Shown in pieces: positions 1 through 10,341 of a stretch of 64,000 bases of DNA. The notes below the pieces were generated by a model. The model was given only the letters and a program-made list of their open reading frames with translations, was not told the DNA's origin and searched no databases. Made by a program: the position numbers and the translations under genes. Numbering within the stretch: the stretch's first letter is position 1; each line of letters opens with the position of its first letter. Source of the stretch: Chthoniobacterales bacterium (lineage in GTDB: Bacteria > Verrucomicrobiota > Verrucomicrobiia > Chthoniobacterales > JACTMZ01); NCBI GenBank assembly GCA_014879535.1, contig JACSRX010000019.1, positions 1 to 64,000 on the forward strand. The letters are read 5' to 3'.

Positions 1-75
1 CCAACAAAACAGACCTGCTGCTCAACGCCTATTGACAACCCTCATAGGCGCTGCAGCGCATGGTTAGGCGTTGCG
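1..75 (-). other. Candidate attC site (cassette 2 end, possibly cut by window edge)
   Basis: Read on the minus strand, the stop codon of the 107-aa cassette gene is followed after a few bases by a GCCTAAC core (plus-strand 63-69) and then by a palindrome-rich stretch containing GCGCTGCAGCGC (48-59). A GTTGAGC core (plus-strand 20-26), which fits GTTRRRY, closes the candidate. CAACGCCTA (23-31) is repeated inverted as TAGGCGTTG (about 65-73). The 20-69 span is only 50 bp, short for an attC, so the true outer core may lie just outside the window; the first bases, CCAAC, could be part of an RYYYAAC core. This is inference from motif and position. Confidence 0.5.
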
Positions 76-76
76 G

Positions 77-400
77 TCATGGCAGAGAGAACCTCCGAAC
101 TACGGTGTAAATAAGTCCGACTCCGAACCCGAGAAGGCATGGCAAAGTGAGCCAGAGGATGCTCGCCTCGCGAATGCCTGGCGATATGCGGGTGTAGATA
201 AAGGCGGCAAGCGGAAGACTGAGCAACGCCGCTGAGATGTCGAGAGTGCGTCGTAGCCACGGAGTCGCGCGGCGTGCCGGAATGAAAGTGCAGGCAACTC
301 CGAAAGCAGCGAGATAAAGGCCTGCCATAAAAAGGAACAGAACCAGAACGAAAAGGACGCCTAGGTCGAGTGGAACACTGCTGGCGAGAATCAGACTCAT
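77..400 (-). CDS. Integron cassette 2: small three-helix membrane protein, unknown function
   Basis: A 107-aa hydrophobic protein with about three predicted membrane segments (residues 13-35, 52-70 and 80-100) separated by short basic loops ('PARRATPWLRR'), and a basic C-terminus. I do not recognise the family. The gene lies between two attC-like sites, about 70 nt after a GTTCGGC core and immediately before a GCCTAAC core, and reads away from the integrase remnant, as cassette genes normally do. An overlapping ORF (42-407, same strand) has an arginine/serine-rich shadow composition and was not chosen. Function cannot be inferred beyond an inner-membrane location. Confidence is good that it is a gene and low for any role. 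Confidence 0.6.
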   Translation of the reverse strand: MSLILASSVPLDLGVLFVLVLFLFMAGLYLAAFGVACTFIPARRATPWLRRTLDISAALLSLPLAAFIYTRISPGIREASILWLTLPCLLGFGVGLIYTVVRRFSLP

Positions 401-470
401 CGATCACAGTGAGGTGTCCGGAATTGGTTTTGATGTATTCAGCCTTCGTTCAAAGGACGCGTGTAGCATC

Positions 471-596
471 GCCGAACGTCAAAGCTCACCTATCCCGATC
501 AGACCTTCAACTCTAAAACCGGTGTAATCGGCAGCACGATGGTCGAAATCGTGAACGCCCGAACTGCTAGGGATTAGGTGCAGCGCCTTGTTAGGC
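471..596 (-). other. attC recombination site between cassettes 1 and 2
   Basis: On the minus strand the site starts GCCTAACAAGGCGCTGCACC, the classic R''-L'' form, with TAA inside it acting as the stop codon of the 121-aa gene. It ends GGTGAGCTTTGACGTTCGGC, which is L'-R'. The two ends are imperfect inverted repeats. On the plus strand CACCTATCCC (487-496) pairs with GGGATTAGGTG (570-580), leaving one unpaired T, which resembles the extrahelical bases that set strand choice in attC hairpins. The total length is 126 bp, within the known attC range. The outer core GTTCGGC deviates from GTTRRRY at one base. Confidence 0.75.
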
Positions 597-956
597 CTTC
601 GCGCTTGGAAGCAACATCGGAATTCCGAACTGAATACGTGAAGTCGTGGAGCTTGTAGCATCAGAGCGTCCCTGAGAGCCCAAACCAATCGTGCCCACCA
701 TAATACCAATTCCTCCCTTGGTCTCTGTTTCCTCCGCAGCGTAAACAGCAACATCAAACTGAATAAGATGAACTGCAGGATTCATTTGTTGGTCTGTCTG
801 AATATGGCCATACACCGTTGAGTTGTAGCTCGAATCACTCGGGAAGACATTTTCAGGATTGACCTTCGCTTTAGAGGCAGACAGCGCCGCATTGGCTTGG
901 TCGATACCCGTGGCAATCTGAACCAGAGTCTCAGAAATAAAGTCGCTCAATTGCAT
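591..956 (-). CDS. Integron cassette 1: conserved hypothetical protein, possibly trypco2-like
   Basis: A 121-aa soluble protein with an N-terminal amphipathic helix ('LSDFISETLVQIATGIDQA'), a middle beta-strand 'HLIQFDVAVYA', a glycine-rich turn and a terminal strand 'SRIQFGIPMLLP'. The layout of a helix, a FDVAV strand, a variable loop and a final [VI]xFxIPxxLP strand is one I associate with small accessory proteins such as the trypsin-co-occurring (trypco2) domain, but that match is from memory and weak. It is the first cassette: its ATG lies 13 nt after the GTTAGGC core (plus-strand 970-976), and its stop codon is the TAA of the following attC site. Lower GC than the chromosome supports acquisition. 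No catalytic motif is visible. Confidence 0.7.
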   Translation of the reverse strand: MQLSDFISETLVQIATGIDQANAALSASKAKVNPENVFPSDSSYNSTVYGHIQTDQQMNPAVHLIQFDVAVYAAEETETKGGIGIMVGTIGLGSQGRSDATSSTTSRIQFGIPMLLPSAKA

Positions 957-969
957 GATTCTATTTATG

Positions 970-1051
970 GCCTAACTTGTTACTATGCGACTGGCAAAAA
1001 TTTCCCAGTCGCATATTGCAGCATGGGTAGCCGGGGTGGTATTTGCGGTCA
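970..1051 (-). other. Probable attI region / cassette junction of the integron
   Basis: The interval lies between the divergent integrase start (1052) and the first cassette. At its cassette end it carries GTTAGGC (minus strand, 976-970), the recombination core that joins attI to the first cassette. It also holds a perfect 11-bp inverted repeat, TATGCGACTGG (984-994) and CCAGTCGCATA (1005-1015), with a 10-nt A/T-rich loop. A TTGACC hexamer on the minus strand overlaps the integrase start codon and could be the -35 of a cassette promoter, but the -10 at standard spacing (TACCCA) is poor. The attI assignment follows from position; attI sequences are not conserved enough to recognise directly. 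Confidence 0.55.
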
Positions 1052-1201
1052 ATGACGATTTCGGATGCCTTGAAGAACTTGGAGGATGCGGCCCGGTTGC
1101 GGCATTTGTCGCTGGCGACGGAGAGGGCTTACGCGAGGTGGCTTCGGTCGTATATTGAAGCCGTGAGGGCTGCAGCCGCTGAGGGATTGAGTCCAAGTTG
1201 A
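1052..1201 (+). pseudogene. intI (remnant): Truncated integron integrase (N-terminal 49 codons)
   Basis: This is an open frame of 49 codons, too short for the ORF track, reading MTISDALKNLEDAARLRHLS... with 'RHLSLATERAYARWLRSYIEA'. That is the SAM-like N-terminal core-binding helix of tyrosine recombinases, comparable to 'RxxHYSxRTExxYxxWIRRF' in IntI. The frame stops at TGA 1199-1201, and none of the catalytic R-H-R-Y domain follows in any frame before the sucD terminator region. An intact IntI is about 320-340 aa, so this is a remnant that cannot recombine. Its orientation, divergent from the two cassettes with the attI-like junction between, is the standard integron arrangement and is the main reason to call it IntI rather than another tyrosine recombinase. 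Confidence 0.65.
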
Positions 1202-1288
1202 ATGTGGGTTGATAAACCGCACACAAGCCGCTCAAAATGCGGCGCTAAAGCGGATTAAGAAATGTCATAGCCCATTTTCCCGCCGACA

Positions 1289-1342
1289 GTAGGGGCGGCT
1301 GGCCTCAGCCGACCTCGGGCGCGTGAGGCCACACGCCCCTAC
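1289..1342. repeat. REP-like extragenic hairpin downstream of sucD
   Basis: A long perfect two-part stem: GTAGGGGCG (1289-1297) pairs with CGCCCCTAC (1334-1342), and inside it GGCCTCA (1301-1307) pairs with TGAGGCC (1324-1330), separated by symmetric 3-nt internal loops. It sits 42 bp beyond the sucD stop codon on the transcribed side but lacks a T-tract, so it looks more like a REP-type or mRNA-stabilising element than an intrinsic terminator. A related GTAGGGACGG hairpin occurs at 51227-51263. Confidence 0.6.
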
Positions 1343-1383
1343 CAAACAGCTTTGTCGTCGGCCACAGTATTTCCTAAACCGCT

Positions 1384-2256
1384 TTACTTCACCACCGCCA
1401 GCAACGTGTCGGCGATGGTGCTCGGCGTCTCGGCCACGGCGATGCCGGCATCGCGCAGCGCTTCCTTCTTGGCGGAAGCGGTGCCCTTGCCGCCGGAGAT
1501 GATCGCCCCGGCATGGCCCATGCGGCGCCCCGGAGGTGCCGTGGCACCGGCAATGAATCCGGCCACCGGTTTGTCGCAATTCTCCTTGAGCCAGGCGGCA
1601 GCCTCTTCCTCGGCCGACCCGCCGATTTCGCCGATGAGGATGATTCCGTGCGTGTCGGGATCGGCGGCGAACAATTGCACGGCGTCCAGAGTGGTCGTGC
1701 CGATGATCGGGTCTCCCCCGATGCCGATGCAGGTGGATTGACCGTGCCCGCGGCTGGTCAACTGCCACACGGCCTCGTAGGTCAGCGTGCCCGAGCGCGA
1801 CACCACGCCGATGTTCCCCGGTTTGTGGATGTAGCCGGGCATGATGCCGATCTTGCACTGGCCGGGGGTGATGATGCCGGGACAGTTCGGCCCGATGAGG
1901 CGCGAGTTCGAGGCCTTGAGCATTTCCTTCACGCGCATCATGTCCATGACCGGGATGCCCTCGGTGATGCAGACGATCAATTCCACCCCGGCGTCGGCCG
2001 CCTCGAGGATGGCGTCCGCCGCGAATTCCGGCGGGACGAAGATCATGGTGGCATTGCAGCCGGTCTGCTCGCGGGCCTCGTGAACCGTGTCGAAAACGGG
2101 CACCTTGTCTTCGAAGACCTCGCCGCCGCGGGCCGGAGTCACGCCAGCCACGACGTTGGTTCCGTATTCCATGCAACTGCGCGTGTGGAAAGCCCCGGAC
2201 TTCCCGGTGATGCCCTGGACGACAAGGCGTGTGTTTTTATCGACGAGAACGGACAT
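1384..2256 (-). CDS. sucD: Succinyl-CoA ligase (ADP/GDP-forming) alpha subunit
   Basis: A 290-aa protein matching the full-length SucD family. It catalyses substrate-level phosphorylation in the TCA cycle (succinyl-CoA + NDP + Pi to succinate + NTP) as an alpha/beta heteromer with SucC. The N-terminal CoA-binding Rossmann fold ('[26 protein letters not shown]') and the ligase domain with the phospho-histidine loop '[15 protein letters not shown]' are visible. It follows sucC with a 4-bp gap, so the pair is clearly one operon in the usual order sucC-sucD. Three overlapping ORFs in this stretch are shadows. Confidence 0.97.
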   Translation of the reverse strand: MSVLVDKNTRLVVQGITGKSGAFHTRSCMEYGTNVVAGVTPARGGEVFEDKVPVFDTVHEAREQTGCNATMIFVPPEFAADAILEAADAGVELIVCITEGIPVMDMMRVKEMLKASNSRLIGPNCPGIITPGQCKIGIMPGYIHKPGNIGVVSRSGTLTYEAVWQLTSRGHGQSTCIGIGGDPIIGTTTLDAVQLFAADPDTHGIILIGEIGGSAEEEAAAWLKENCDKPVAGFIAGATAPPGRRMGHAGAIISGGKGTASAKKEALRDAGIAVAETPSTIADTLLAVVK

Positions 2257-2260
2257 AAAA

Positions 2261-3448
2261 TTACTCCTTCGGGGCGAGTTTCACGATTTGCTCGGCGGCA
2301 TCGTCGAGATCGGAAGCGGATGCGATGGGCAGCCCGGATTCCGCAAGCATCTTGCGTCCCAGCTCGACATTGGTGCCTTCGAGACGGACGACCAGCGGGA
2401 TCCCCAGACGGACGGCCTTCACGGCATTCATGACGCCCTGCGCGATGATGTCGCATTTCATGATGCCGCCGAAGATGTTGACCAGGATGGCCTTCACCTT
2501 GGGGTCGGACAGCAGGATCTTGAAGGCCTCGGTGACCTGCTCCTCGGTGGCGCCGCCGCCGACATCGAGGAAGTTGGCCGGCTCGCCGCCGTGGTGCTTG
2601 ATGATGTCCATCGTCGCCATGGCGAGCCCCGCGCCGTTGACCATGCAGCCGATGTTGCCGTCGAGCCCGATGTAGCTGAGGTGGTGCTTGGAGGCCTCGA
2701 CTTCGCGCGGATCCTCCTCGCCCACGTCGCGAAGGGCCATGATGTCGGGGTGCCGGAACAGGGCGTTGTCGTCGAAGGAAAACTTGGCGTCGAGCGCGAG
2801 AACCTGCCCGCCCTTGGTCAGCACGAGCGGGTTGATCTCCACCATCGAGCAGTCGCAGTCGTGGAAGCAGCGGTAGAGCGCGGCGAAGAGTTTGCACGCC
2901 GCGCGCATCTGCTGCGGGGCGAAACCGAGTTCGCGCGCCAGCTTGCGCGTCTGGTAGGGCTGCAGGCCGAACGCCGGATCCACCGCCTCGCGGATGATCT
3001 TTTCCGGGCTCTTGGCCGCGACTTCCTCGATGTCCATGCCGCCCTCGCGGCTGGCCACGATGACCGGCGCCCCGGTGGCGCGGTCGAGCAGGACGGCAAA
3101 ATAAAATTCCTTCTCGATCTCGACGGATTCCGCCACGAGCACATGGTTGACCACGCGGCCGGCGGGGCCGGTCTGGTGGGTGACAAGCGTCTGGCCGAGC
3201 ATCTTCGCCGCGAGGTCGCGGGCCTGCCCGGCTGTCTTGCAGAGATGCACTCCGCCTTGGAAGCCGTTGGTGAACGTCCCCTTGCCCCGGCCACCGGCAT
3301 GGATCTGGGATTTCACCACAAGCTGGTTGGTGCCGAGCTCGCGGGCGACCCGCTCGGCCTCGGCCGGGGTGCGCGCCACACCGCCGCGCGGTGTCTCCGC
3401 GCCGAAACGGTCGAGCAATTCTTTCGCCTGATATTCGTGGATGTTCAT
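2261..3448 (-). CDS. sucC: Succinyl-CoA ligase beta subunit
   Basis: A 395-aa, full-length SucC beginning [16 protein letters not shown], the family's typical N-terminus. It has an ATP-grasp domain (residues about 5-240) with the nucleotide-binding segment '[18 protein letters not shown]', then the C-terminal ligase-CoA domain with '[30 protein letters not shown]' and '[16 protein letters not shown]'. It forms the TCA-cycle enzyme with SucD, encoded directly downstream. The 56-bp gap to recA is free of obvious signals; sucCD may have its own promoter there. Confidence 0.97.
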   Translation of the reverse strand: MNIHEYQAKELLDRFGAETPRGGVARTPAEAERVARELGTNQLVVKSQIHAGGRGKGTFTNGFQGGVHLCKTAGQARDLAAKMLGQTLVTHQTGPAGRVVNHVLVAESVEIEKEFYFAVLLDRATGAPVIVASREGGMDIEEVAAKSPEKIIREAVDPAFGLQPYQTRKLARELGFAPQQMRAACKLFAALYRCFHDCDCSMVEINPLVLTKGGQVLALDAKFSFDDNALFRHPDIMALRDVGEEDPREVEASKHHLSYIGLDGNIGCMVNGAGLAMATMDIIKHHGGEPANFLDVGGGATEEQVTEAFKILLSDPKVKAILVNIFGGIMKCDIIAQGVMNAVKAVRLGIPLVVRLEGTNVELGRKMLAESGLPIASASDLDDAAEQIVKLAPKE

Positions 3449-3504
3449 GGAAAGGGAATGGTCTGCGGAAAGGAAAATTCCCCCCTATCGACAGACTGTG
3501 CGAT

Positions 3505-4554
3505 TCAAGCTTTGGCCTCGGCCTCCAGCGCCGCGATCGTGGCTTCCTCGATCTCCTTGTAGAGAGCCTCGTCAGCCTTGAGCGCCTCCTTGGCCGCATC
3601 GCGCCCTTGGGCAAGCTGGTTGCCCTTGAAGCTCAGCCACGAGCCGCGTTTCTCGAGGACGTTCTTTTCCAACGCGACATCGATGAGCGAGCCGACGGCG
3701 GAAATGCCCTCGTTATACATGATGTCGAACTCGGCCTCGGTGAACGGCGGCGCGACCTTGTTCTTCACGACCTTGACCCGCGTGCGGTTGCCCGTGACGG
3801 TGCCGTCGCCCTGCTTGATCGCACCGATGCGCCGGATGTCGCAGCGCACGCTGGAGTAGAACTTGAGCGCCTTGCCCCCCGGAGTGGTCTCCGGGTTGCC
3901 GAACATCACGCCGATCTTCTCGCGGATCTGGTTCGTGAAGATGCAGCACGTGCGCGCCTTGGAAATGAGCGCCGTCAACTTCCGCATGGCCGCGCTCATC
4001 AGGCGCGCCTGGGTGCCGACGGTGGAATCGCCGATCTCACCCTCCAGCTCCTGCTTGGTCACCAGCGCGGCGACCGAGTCGAGGACGATCACGTCAAGCG
4101 CGTTCGAGCGGACCAATGTCTCGCAGATGCGCAACGCTTCCTCGCCGGAGTTCGGCTGCGAGACCAGCAGATCGTCGAGGTTGACCCCGAGGCGCTGCGC
4201 GTATTTCGGATCGAGCGCGTGCTCGACGTCGATGAAGGCCGCAAGCCCCCCCCGCTTCTGCGCCTGCGCGATGACTGTGAGCGTGAGGGTCGTCTTGCCC
4301 GAGGATTCCGGCCCGAAGATCTCGACGATGCGCCCGCGCGGGAAACCGCCGACGCCGAGGGCGCGGTCGATGAGGATGTTGCCCGTGGGAATGACGTCGA
4401 TGTCCGTGTGCGAATGGTCCCCGAGCCGCATGATGGCCCCGTCGCCGTAGTCCTTCGCGATCTGCTGGAGGGCGAGGTCGAGGTTCTTGCTGCGCTGGGC
4501 GGTGGCCTTGTCTTCGGCGGCTTCGGATTTGGTTTCGGCGTTTTTGGGAGGCAT
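3505..4554 (-). CDS. recA: Recombinase A
   Basis: A 349-aa RecA. This DNA-dependent ATPase forms nucleoprotein filaments on single-stranded DNA, drives strand exchange and triggers LexA-type autocleavage. Walker A '[10 protein letters not shown]', Walker B '[12 protein letters not shown]', the L1/L2 DNA-binding region '[17 protein letters not shown]' and '[28 protein letters not shown]' are all present. The start ([16 protein letters not shown]) has a short charged extension before the conserved '[22 protein letters not shown]'. The gene starts 3 bp after the gyrB stop, so gyrB-recA are probably co-transcribed, which is an uncommon neighbour pair. No SOS-box-like operator can be placed because the gene has no own intergenic region. 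Confidence 0.97.
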   Translation of the reverse strand: MPPKNAETKSEAAEDKATAQRSKNLDLALQQIAKDYGDGAIMRLGDHSHTDIDVIPTGNILIDRALGVGGFPRGRIVEIFGPESSGKTTLTLTVIAQAQKRGGLAAFIDVEHALDPKYAQRLGVNLDDLLVSQPNSGEEALRICETLVRSNALDVIVLDSVAALVTKQELEGEIGDSTVGTQARLMSAAMRKLTALISKARTCCIFTNQIREKIGVMFGNPETTPGGKALKFYSSVRCDIRRIGAIKQGDGTVTGNRTRVKVVKNKVAPPFTEAEFDIMYNEGISAVGSLIDVALEKNVLEKRGSWLSFKGNQLAQGRDAAKEALKADEALYKEIEEATIAALEAEAKA

Positions 4555-4557
4555 GGC

Positions 4558-7215
<2,658 letters not shown>

Positions 7216-7297
7216 TCATCAAGGCTACCCCACCCCCCCCGTCGCTCCAGTCTTTTTTGCTCCGGACGGACGGTTTTTGCGTCATAACTCGCGTCCG

Positions 7298-8869
7298 ATG
7301 GGTCCGTCACGCACCTACAGCATCAAGGGGGTCGCCGCCACGTTGGCCGGCCTGGCGCTTCTTGCTGTGATTTTTGCCGCTTCCGTGACTTGGAACCACG
7401 CCCAAGTGATCGTTCCCCTGCAGGAAGGAGGGAGCCTCGTGGTGCTGGCCGATGGCGACTGCCAATCACGGATGCACAGGGCGGCCATGGTGGCGTCCCA
7501 CCCGGGGACGATCGTCCGCGCGCATGATTTTGAAAACTTTCCCGAGGGCACCGTGCCGCACACCACGGCTCCGATGGATTACCTCATCGCGGGCCTCGCA
7601 ATCGCGACTCCATCGTTCGACCTGGCCGGGGCGTGGATCTCGCCGTTGTTGGGACTGCTGACCGTGATCTTCCTGTGGTTCTGGTCCCGGCGGCTCGATC
7701 TGCGGCCGCGCTGGCCCATGCTGCTGCTCTTCTGCGTCTCGCCGGCACTCACGCATGCCTTCGCCCTCGGGCGACCGGATCATCAATCCCTGCTCGCGGC
7801 GCTCACCACCGTGGCCCTGACGGCGAACATGGCTTTCCTTCGCACGCAATCCGCATCATGGGCATGGACCTCGGGGGCGGCTTGGGGTCTGGCTTTATGG
7901 GTCTCCTGGTTCGAGCCGCTCATCCTCCTTGCCGCCCAAGAGATTGCCTGCGGCCTCGTTCTGCGCCGCGCCGCATGGCCGACCGCACGCCGCCGGGCGC
8001 TGCTGCTTGCGATCGTGTTCGCTCTGATTTCCTGGGCCTTGGAAGGCTTCCGCAGCCCGTGGCCATCCTCCGACGTGCGCGAGCTTTTCCCGCGATGGGC
8101 TTCCCTGCTCGGCGAGCTTCAACCCGCATCGCCGCGCGCACTTTTTGCATGGACCGGATGGCTGCTCGTCCCGGCACCGCTGCTGCTTGTGTGGGAATAT
8201 CTCCGACGGCGCGATCCACTCGCGATGATCTGCCTGGTCCTGCTGGTCGTCGTGACCGCGCTGACCGGATGGCAGGCAAGGTGGAGTCCGTGGTTGGCTT
8301 CCGTCTTCTGCCTGTCACTGCCGTGGATCCTCCGGCCTTTGCAGCGGTCATGGATCATCTGGGCGGTTTTCAGCGCCAGCCTCTGGCCCGTGGCCGGCGA
8401 GTGGGAGGCGCGTCTCTTCCCCGAGGAATCCGAGCAGGCTCGCCGTTCCGGAAACATCGCGGAAGCCGCCATGCTGGAAGAGACCGCAGCATTCCTCCGC
8501 TCGCAACCGCCGGGTGGCGTGCTTGCCCCATGGTGGATTTCCCCCGCGCTGGCACGCCTCGGCAACCACCCGATGGTGGGCGGAACCTCGCACCAGAGCC
8601 TGCCGGGCTCCGCCGACACCGCGCGATTCTTCCTCACCGGGAATTGGGAAACCGCCGCAGCCATCCTTCGCGACAGGAAGGTGGATTACGTCGTGAGCGA
8701 TGCACCCGAACGGATCCTTCCCACCTCCGCCGTGCTGCTCGGAATCGAAGCGCCGGAACATCCCGTGGCGGTTCGCCTGGCGCGCGGGAAGGATCTTCCG
8801 TCCTTCCTTCAGCCCGTGTTCGCCAACGCCTATTTCCGCGTCTATAAAGTGGACCATGAGCGACTTTGA
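7298..8869 (+). CDS. STT3-like GT-C membrane glycosyltransferase / oligosaccharyltransferase homologue
   Basis: A 523-aa protein with an N-terminal signal-anchor and about ten further hydrophobic segments, ending in a roughly 130-aa soluble domain. I chose MGPSRTYSIKG as the start, since the ORF-track start adds 29 non-conserved residues. The first luminal loop has 'VLADGDCQSRMHRA' followed by 'FPEGTVPHTTAPMDYL', like the DxD/ExD loop and 'YPxGxxxxWPPL' of STT3/PglB/AglB enzymes. 'ALGRPDHQS' matches the second conserved loop, and 'LAPWWISPALARLGNHPMVGG' resembles the WWD region of the soluble domain. Such enzymes move lipid-linked glycans to proteins or other acceptors in the periplasm; the substrate here is unknown. 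Its stop overlaps the start of the next flavoprotein gene by 14 bp, implying co-translation. Confidence 0.7.
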   Translation: MGPSRTYSIKGVAATLAGLALLAVIFAASVTWNHAQVIVPLQEGGSLVVLADGDCQSRMHRAAMVASHPGTIVRAHDFENFPEGTVPHTTAPMDYLIAGLAIATPSFDLAGAWISPLLGLLTVIFLWFWSRRLDLRPRWPMLLLFCVSPALTHAFALGRPDHQSLLAALTTVALTANMAFLRTQSASWAWTSGAAWGLALWVSWFEPLILLAAQEIACGLVLRRAAWPTARRRALLLAIVFALISWALEGFRSPWPSSDVRELFPRWASLLGELQPASPRALFAWTGWLLVPAPLLLVWEYLRRRDPLAMICLVLLVVVTALTGWQARWSPWLASVFCLSLPWILRPLQRSWIIWAVFSASLWPVAGEWEARLFPEESEQARRSGNIAEAAMLEETAAFLRSQPPGGVLAPWWISPALARLGNHPMVGGTSHQSLPGSADTARFFLTGNWETAAAILRDRKVDYVVSDAPERILPTSAVLLGIEAPEHPVAVRLARGKDLPSFLQPVFANAYFRVYKVDHERL

Positions 8870-10256
8870 CTTCGTCGTCCTCGGGGGCGGCAGCGCCGGC
8901 TACGCCGCCGCGCGCACCGCGGCCGCCGAAGGACTGCGCACCGCCGTTCTCGACAGCTCCGAGGAATTGGGAGGGCTCTGCATCCTGCGGGGCTGCATGC
9001 CGAGCAAGACGCTCATCGAATCGGCCAATCGCATGCTGGAAATCAAGGAGGCGGGCGAGTTCGGAATTGCCACCTCCGGCGCAACCTGCGATGGCGCCAA
9101 GATCATCGGACGCAAACGCCGCCTCATCGGCGAGTTCGCCCGCCACCGCGCGGAACAGCTCGAGCACGGGCAATTCGAACTCATCCGCGGTCACGGAAGC
9201 TTCGCCGGACCGGATGACATCAAGATCCGGCTGCGGACCGGCGGGGAACAAAGCATCCGCGCCCGCACCGTTCTTATCTCCACCGGCTCGGTCATCCGCC
9301 ATCCGGACATCCCGGGTCTGACCGGGGCCGCACCGTTGACCAGTGACGTCGTGCTTGACAATCCCCGTCCACCGAAATCCCTCCTCGTTCTGGGCGCCGG
9401 CCCCGTCGCACTGGAAATGGCGCACTATCACGCCGCGCTCGGGTCGGATGTCACCGTCGTCCAGCGCAGCCCTCAGGTCCTCAGCTCGATGGACCGCGAT
9501 GTGGCGGATGCGGTGCAACACGGCATGGAGCGCCACGGCACAAAGTTCGTCCTCGGCTGCAAAATTCTCTCAGCCGGACGCAGTCCGCGGGGCAAATGGG
9601 TCCGTGTCGCCCACGACGACCGAGAGGAAACGCTCGAAGCGGAGGAGATCCTTCTCGCTCTCGGCCGCGATCCCGCCACAGCCGGGCTCGGGTTGGGTGC
9701 GGCCGGGTTCGACACGGCTCCGGGCGCAGCCTTGGCCACAAGCGACACGCAGCAGACCTCCGTCCCCCACATCTTCGGAGCCGGGGATGTGACGGGGGAA
9801 CTGGAAATCGTCCACATCGCCATCGAGCAGGGCGAAATTGCGGCGCGCAATGCGGCGCGTCTCCTGAGGGGCGGCGGCGAACCCCTGGAAACCATCGACT
9901 ACCGTCTGCGCCTGTTCGCAGTATTCACCCAACCGGAAGCGGCCATGGTCGGCCTGACCGAGCGAGAAGCGTCGGCCCTGGGCATGGACGCCGCCTCCGC
10001 CACCCACCCCTTCGACGACCATGGCAAATCCCTCGTGCAGGGCAAGATCGACGGCTTCGTGAAGCTCATTGCCGACCGCGCCACAGGGGAACTCGTCGGA
10101 GGGGCGGTGGTCGGACCCCACGCTTCCGAACTCATCCATGAAGTTGTCGTCGCCATGCGTTACCGGGCCACAGCGGCCGAATTCCTGAAAATCCCCCACT
10201 ACCACCCCACCCTCAGCGAAATCTGGACCTACCCCGCCGAGGAGCTGGCCGGGTGA
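8856..10256 (+). CDS. Dihydrolipoamide dehydrogenase-like pyridine nucleotide-disulphide oxidoreductase
   Basis: A 466-aa class I flavoprotein disulphide reductase. The FAD Rossmann motif 'VVLGGGSAGYAAART' is at the N-terminus. The redox-active disulphide is 'GGLCILRGCMPSK' (C-x4-C). An NAD(P)H Rossmann motif 'LVLGAGPVALEMAHYHAALG' and the C-terminal interface with the active-site base, 'HYHPTLSEIW', complete it. It is a Lpd or MerA-like/soluble-transhydrogenase-like enzyme; no E1/E2 dehydrogenase genes adjoin, so a dehydrogenase-complex role is not supported here. I chose the start MSDFDFVVLGGG, where the gene overlaps the 3' end of the STT3-like gene; the longer ORF-track start reads through that coding sequence. 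Confidence 0.85.
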   Translation: MSDFDFVVLGGGSAGYAAARTAAAEGLRTAVLDSSEELGGLCILRGCMPSKTLIESANRMLEIKEAGEFGIATSGATCDGAKIIGRKRRLIGEFARHRAEQLEHGQFELIRGHGSFAGPDDIKIRLRTGGEQSIRARTVLISTGSVIRHPDIPGLTGAAPLTSDVVLDNPRPPKSLLVLGAGPVALEMAHYHAALGSDVTVVQRSPQVLSSMDRDVADAVQHGMERHGTKFVLGCKILSAGRSPRGKWVRVAHDDREETLEAEEILLALGRDPATAGLGLGAAGFDTAPGAALATSDTQQTSVPHIFGAGDVTGELEIVHIAIEQGEIAARNAARLLRGGGEPLETIDYRLRLFAVFTQPEAAMVGLTEREASALGMDAASATHPFDDHGKSLVQGKIDGFVKLIADRATGELVGGAVVGPHASELIHEVVVAMRYRATAAEFLKIPHYHPTLSEIWTYPAEELAG

Positions 10257-10296
10257 CCGGCCCTCGCGACACCCCGGAATCCGCCGAGGTTTCGTT

Positions 10297-10324
10297 TTGA
10301 CACCCCCTGCTGAAACCTTAAGTT
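10297..10324 (+). promoter_or_regulatory. Candidate sigma70-type promoter for the bactofilin pair
   Basis: TTGACA at 10297-10302 is a perfect -35 hexamer, followed after 16 bp by TAAGTT (10319-10324), a weak -10. It lies 17 bp upstream of the ATG chosen for the bactofilin gene. The ORF track used the TTG inside this -35 as a start codon, which the promoter reading makes unlikely. Confidence 0.4.
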
Positions 10325-10341
10325 GGTGCCTCCATCAAACA

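Noticed and set aside
1202-1288. Continuation of the integrase in another frame after the TGA at 1199
   Set aside because: All three frames hit stops quickly and show no catalytic-domain motifs, so a simple frameshift does not restore the gene.
1265-2176. 303-aa minus-strand ORF overlapping sucD in another frame
   Set aside because: Arg/His-rich shadow of sucD in a different frame.
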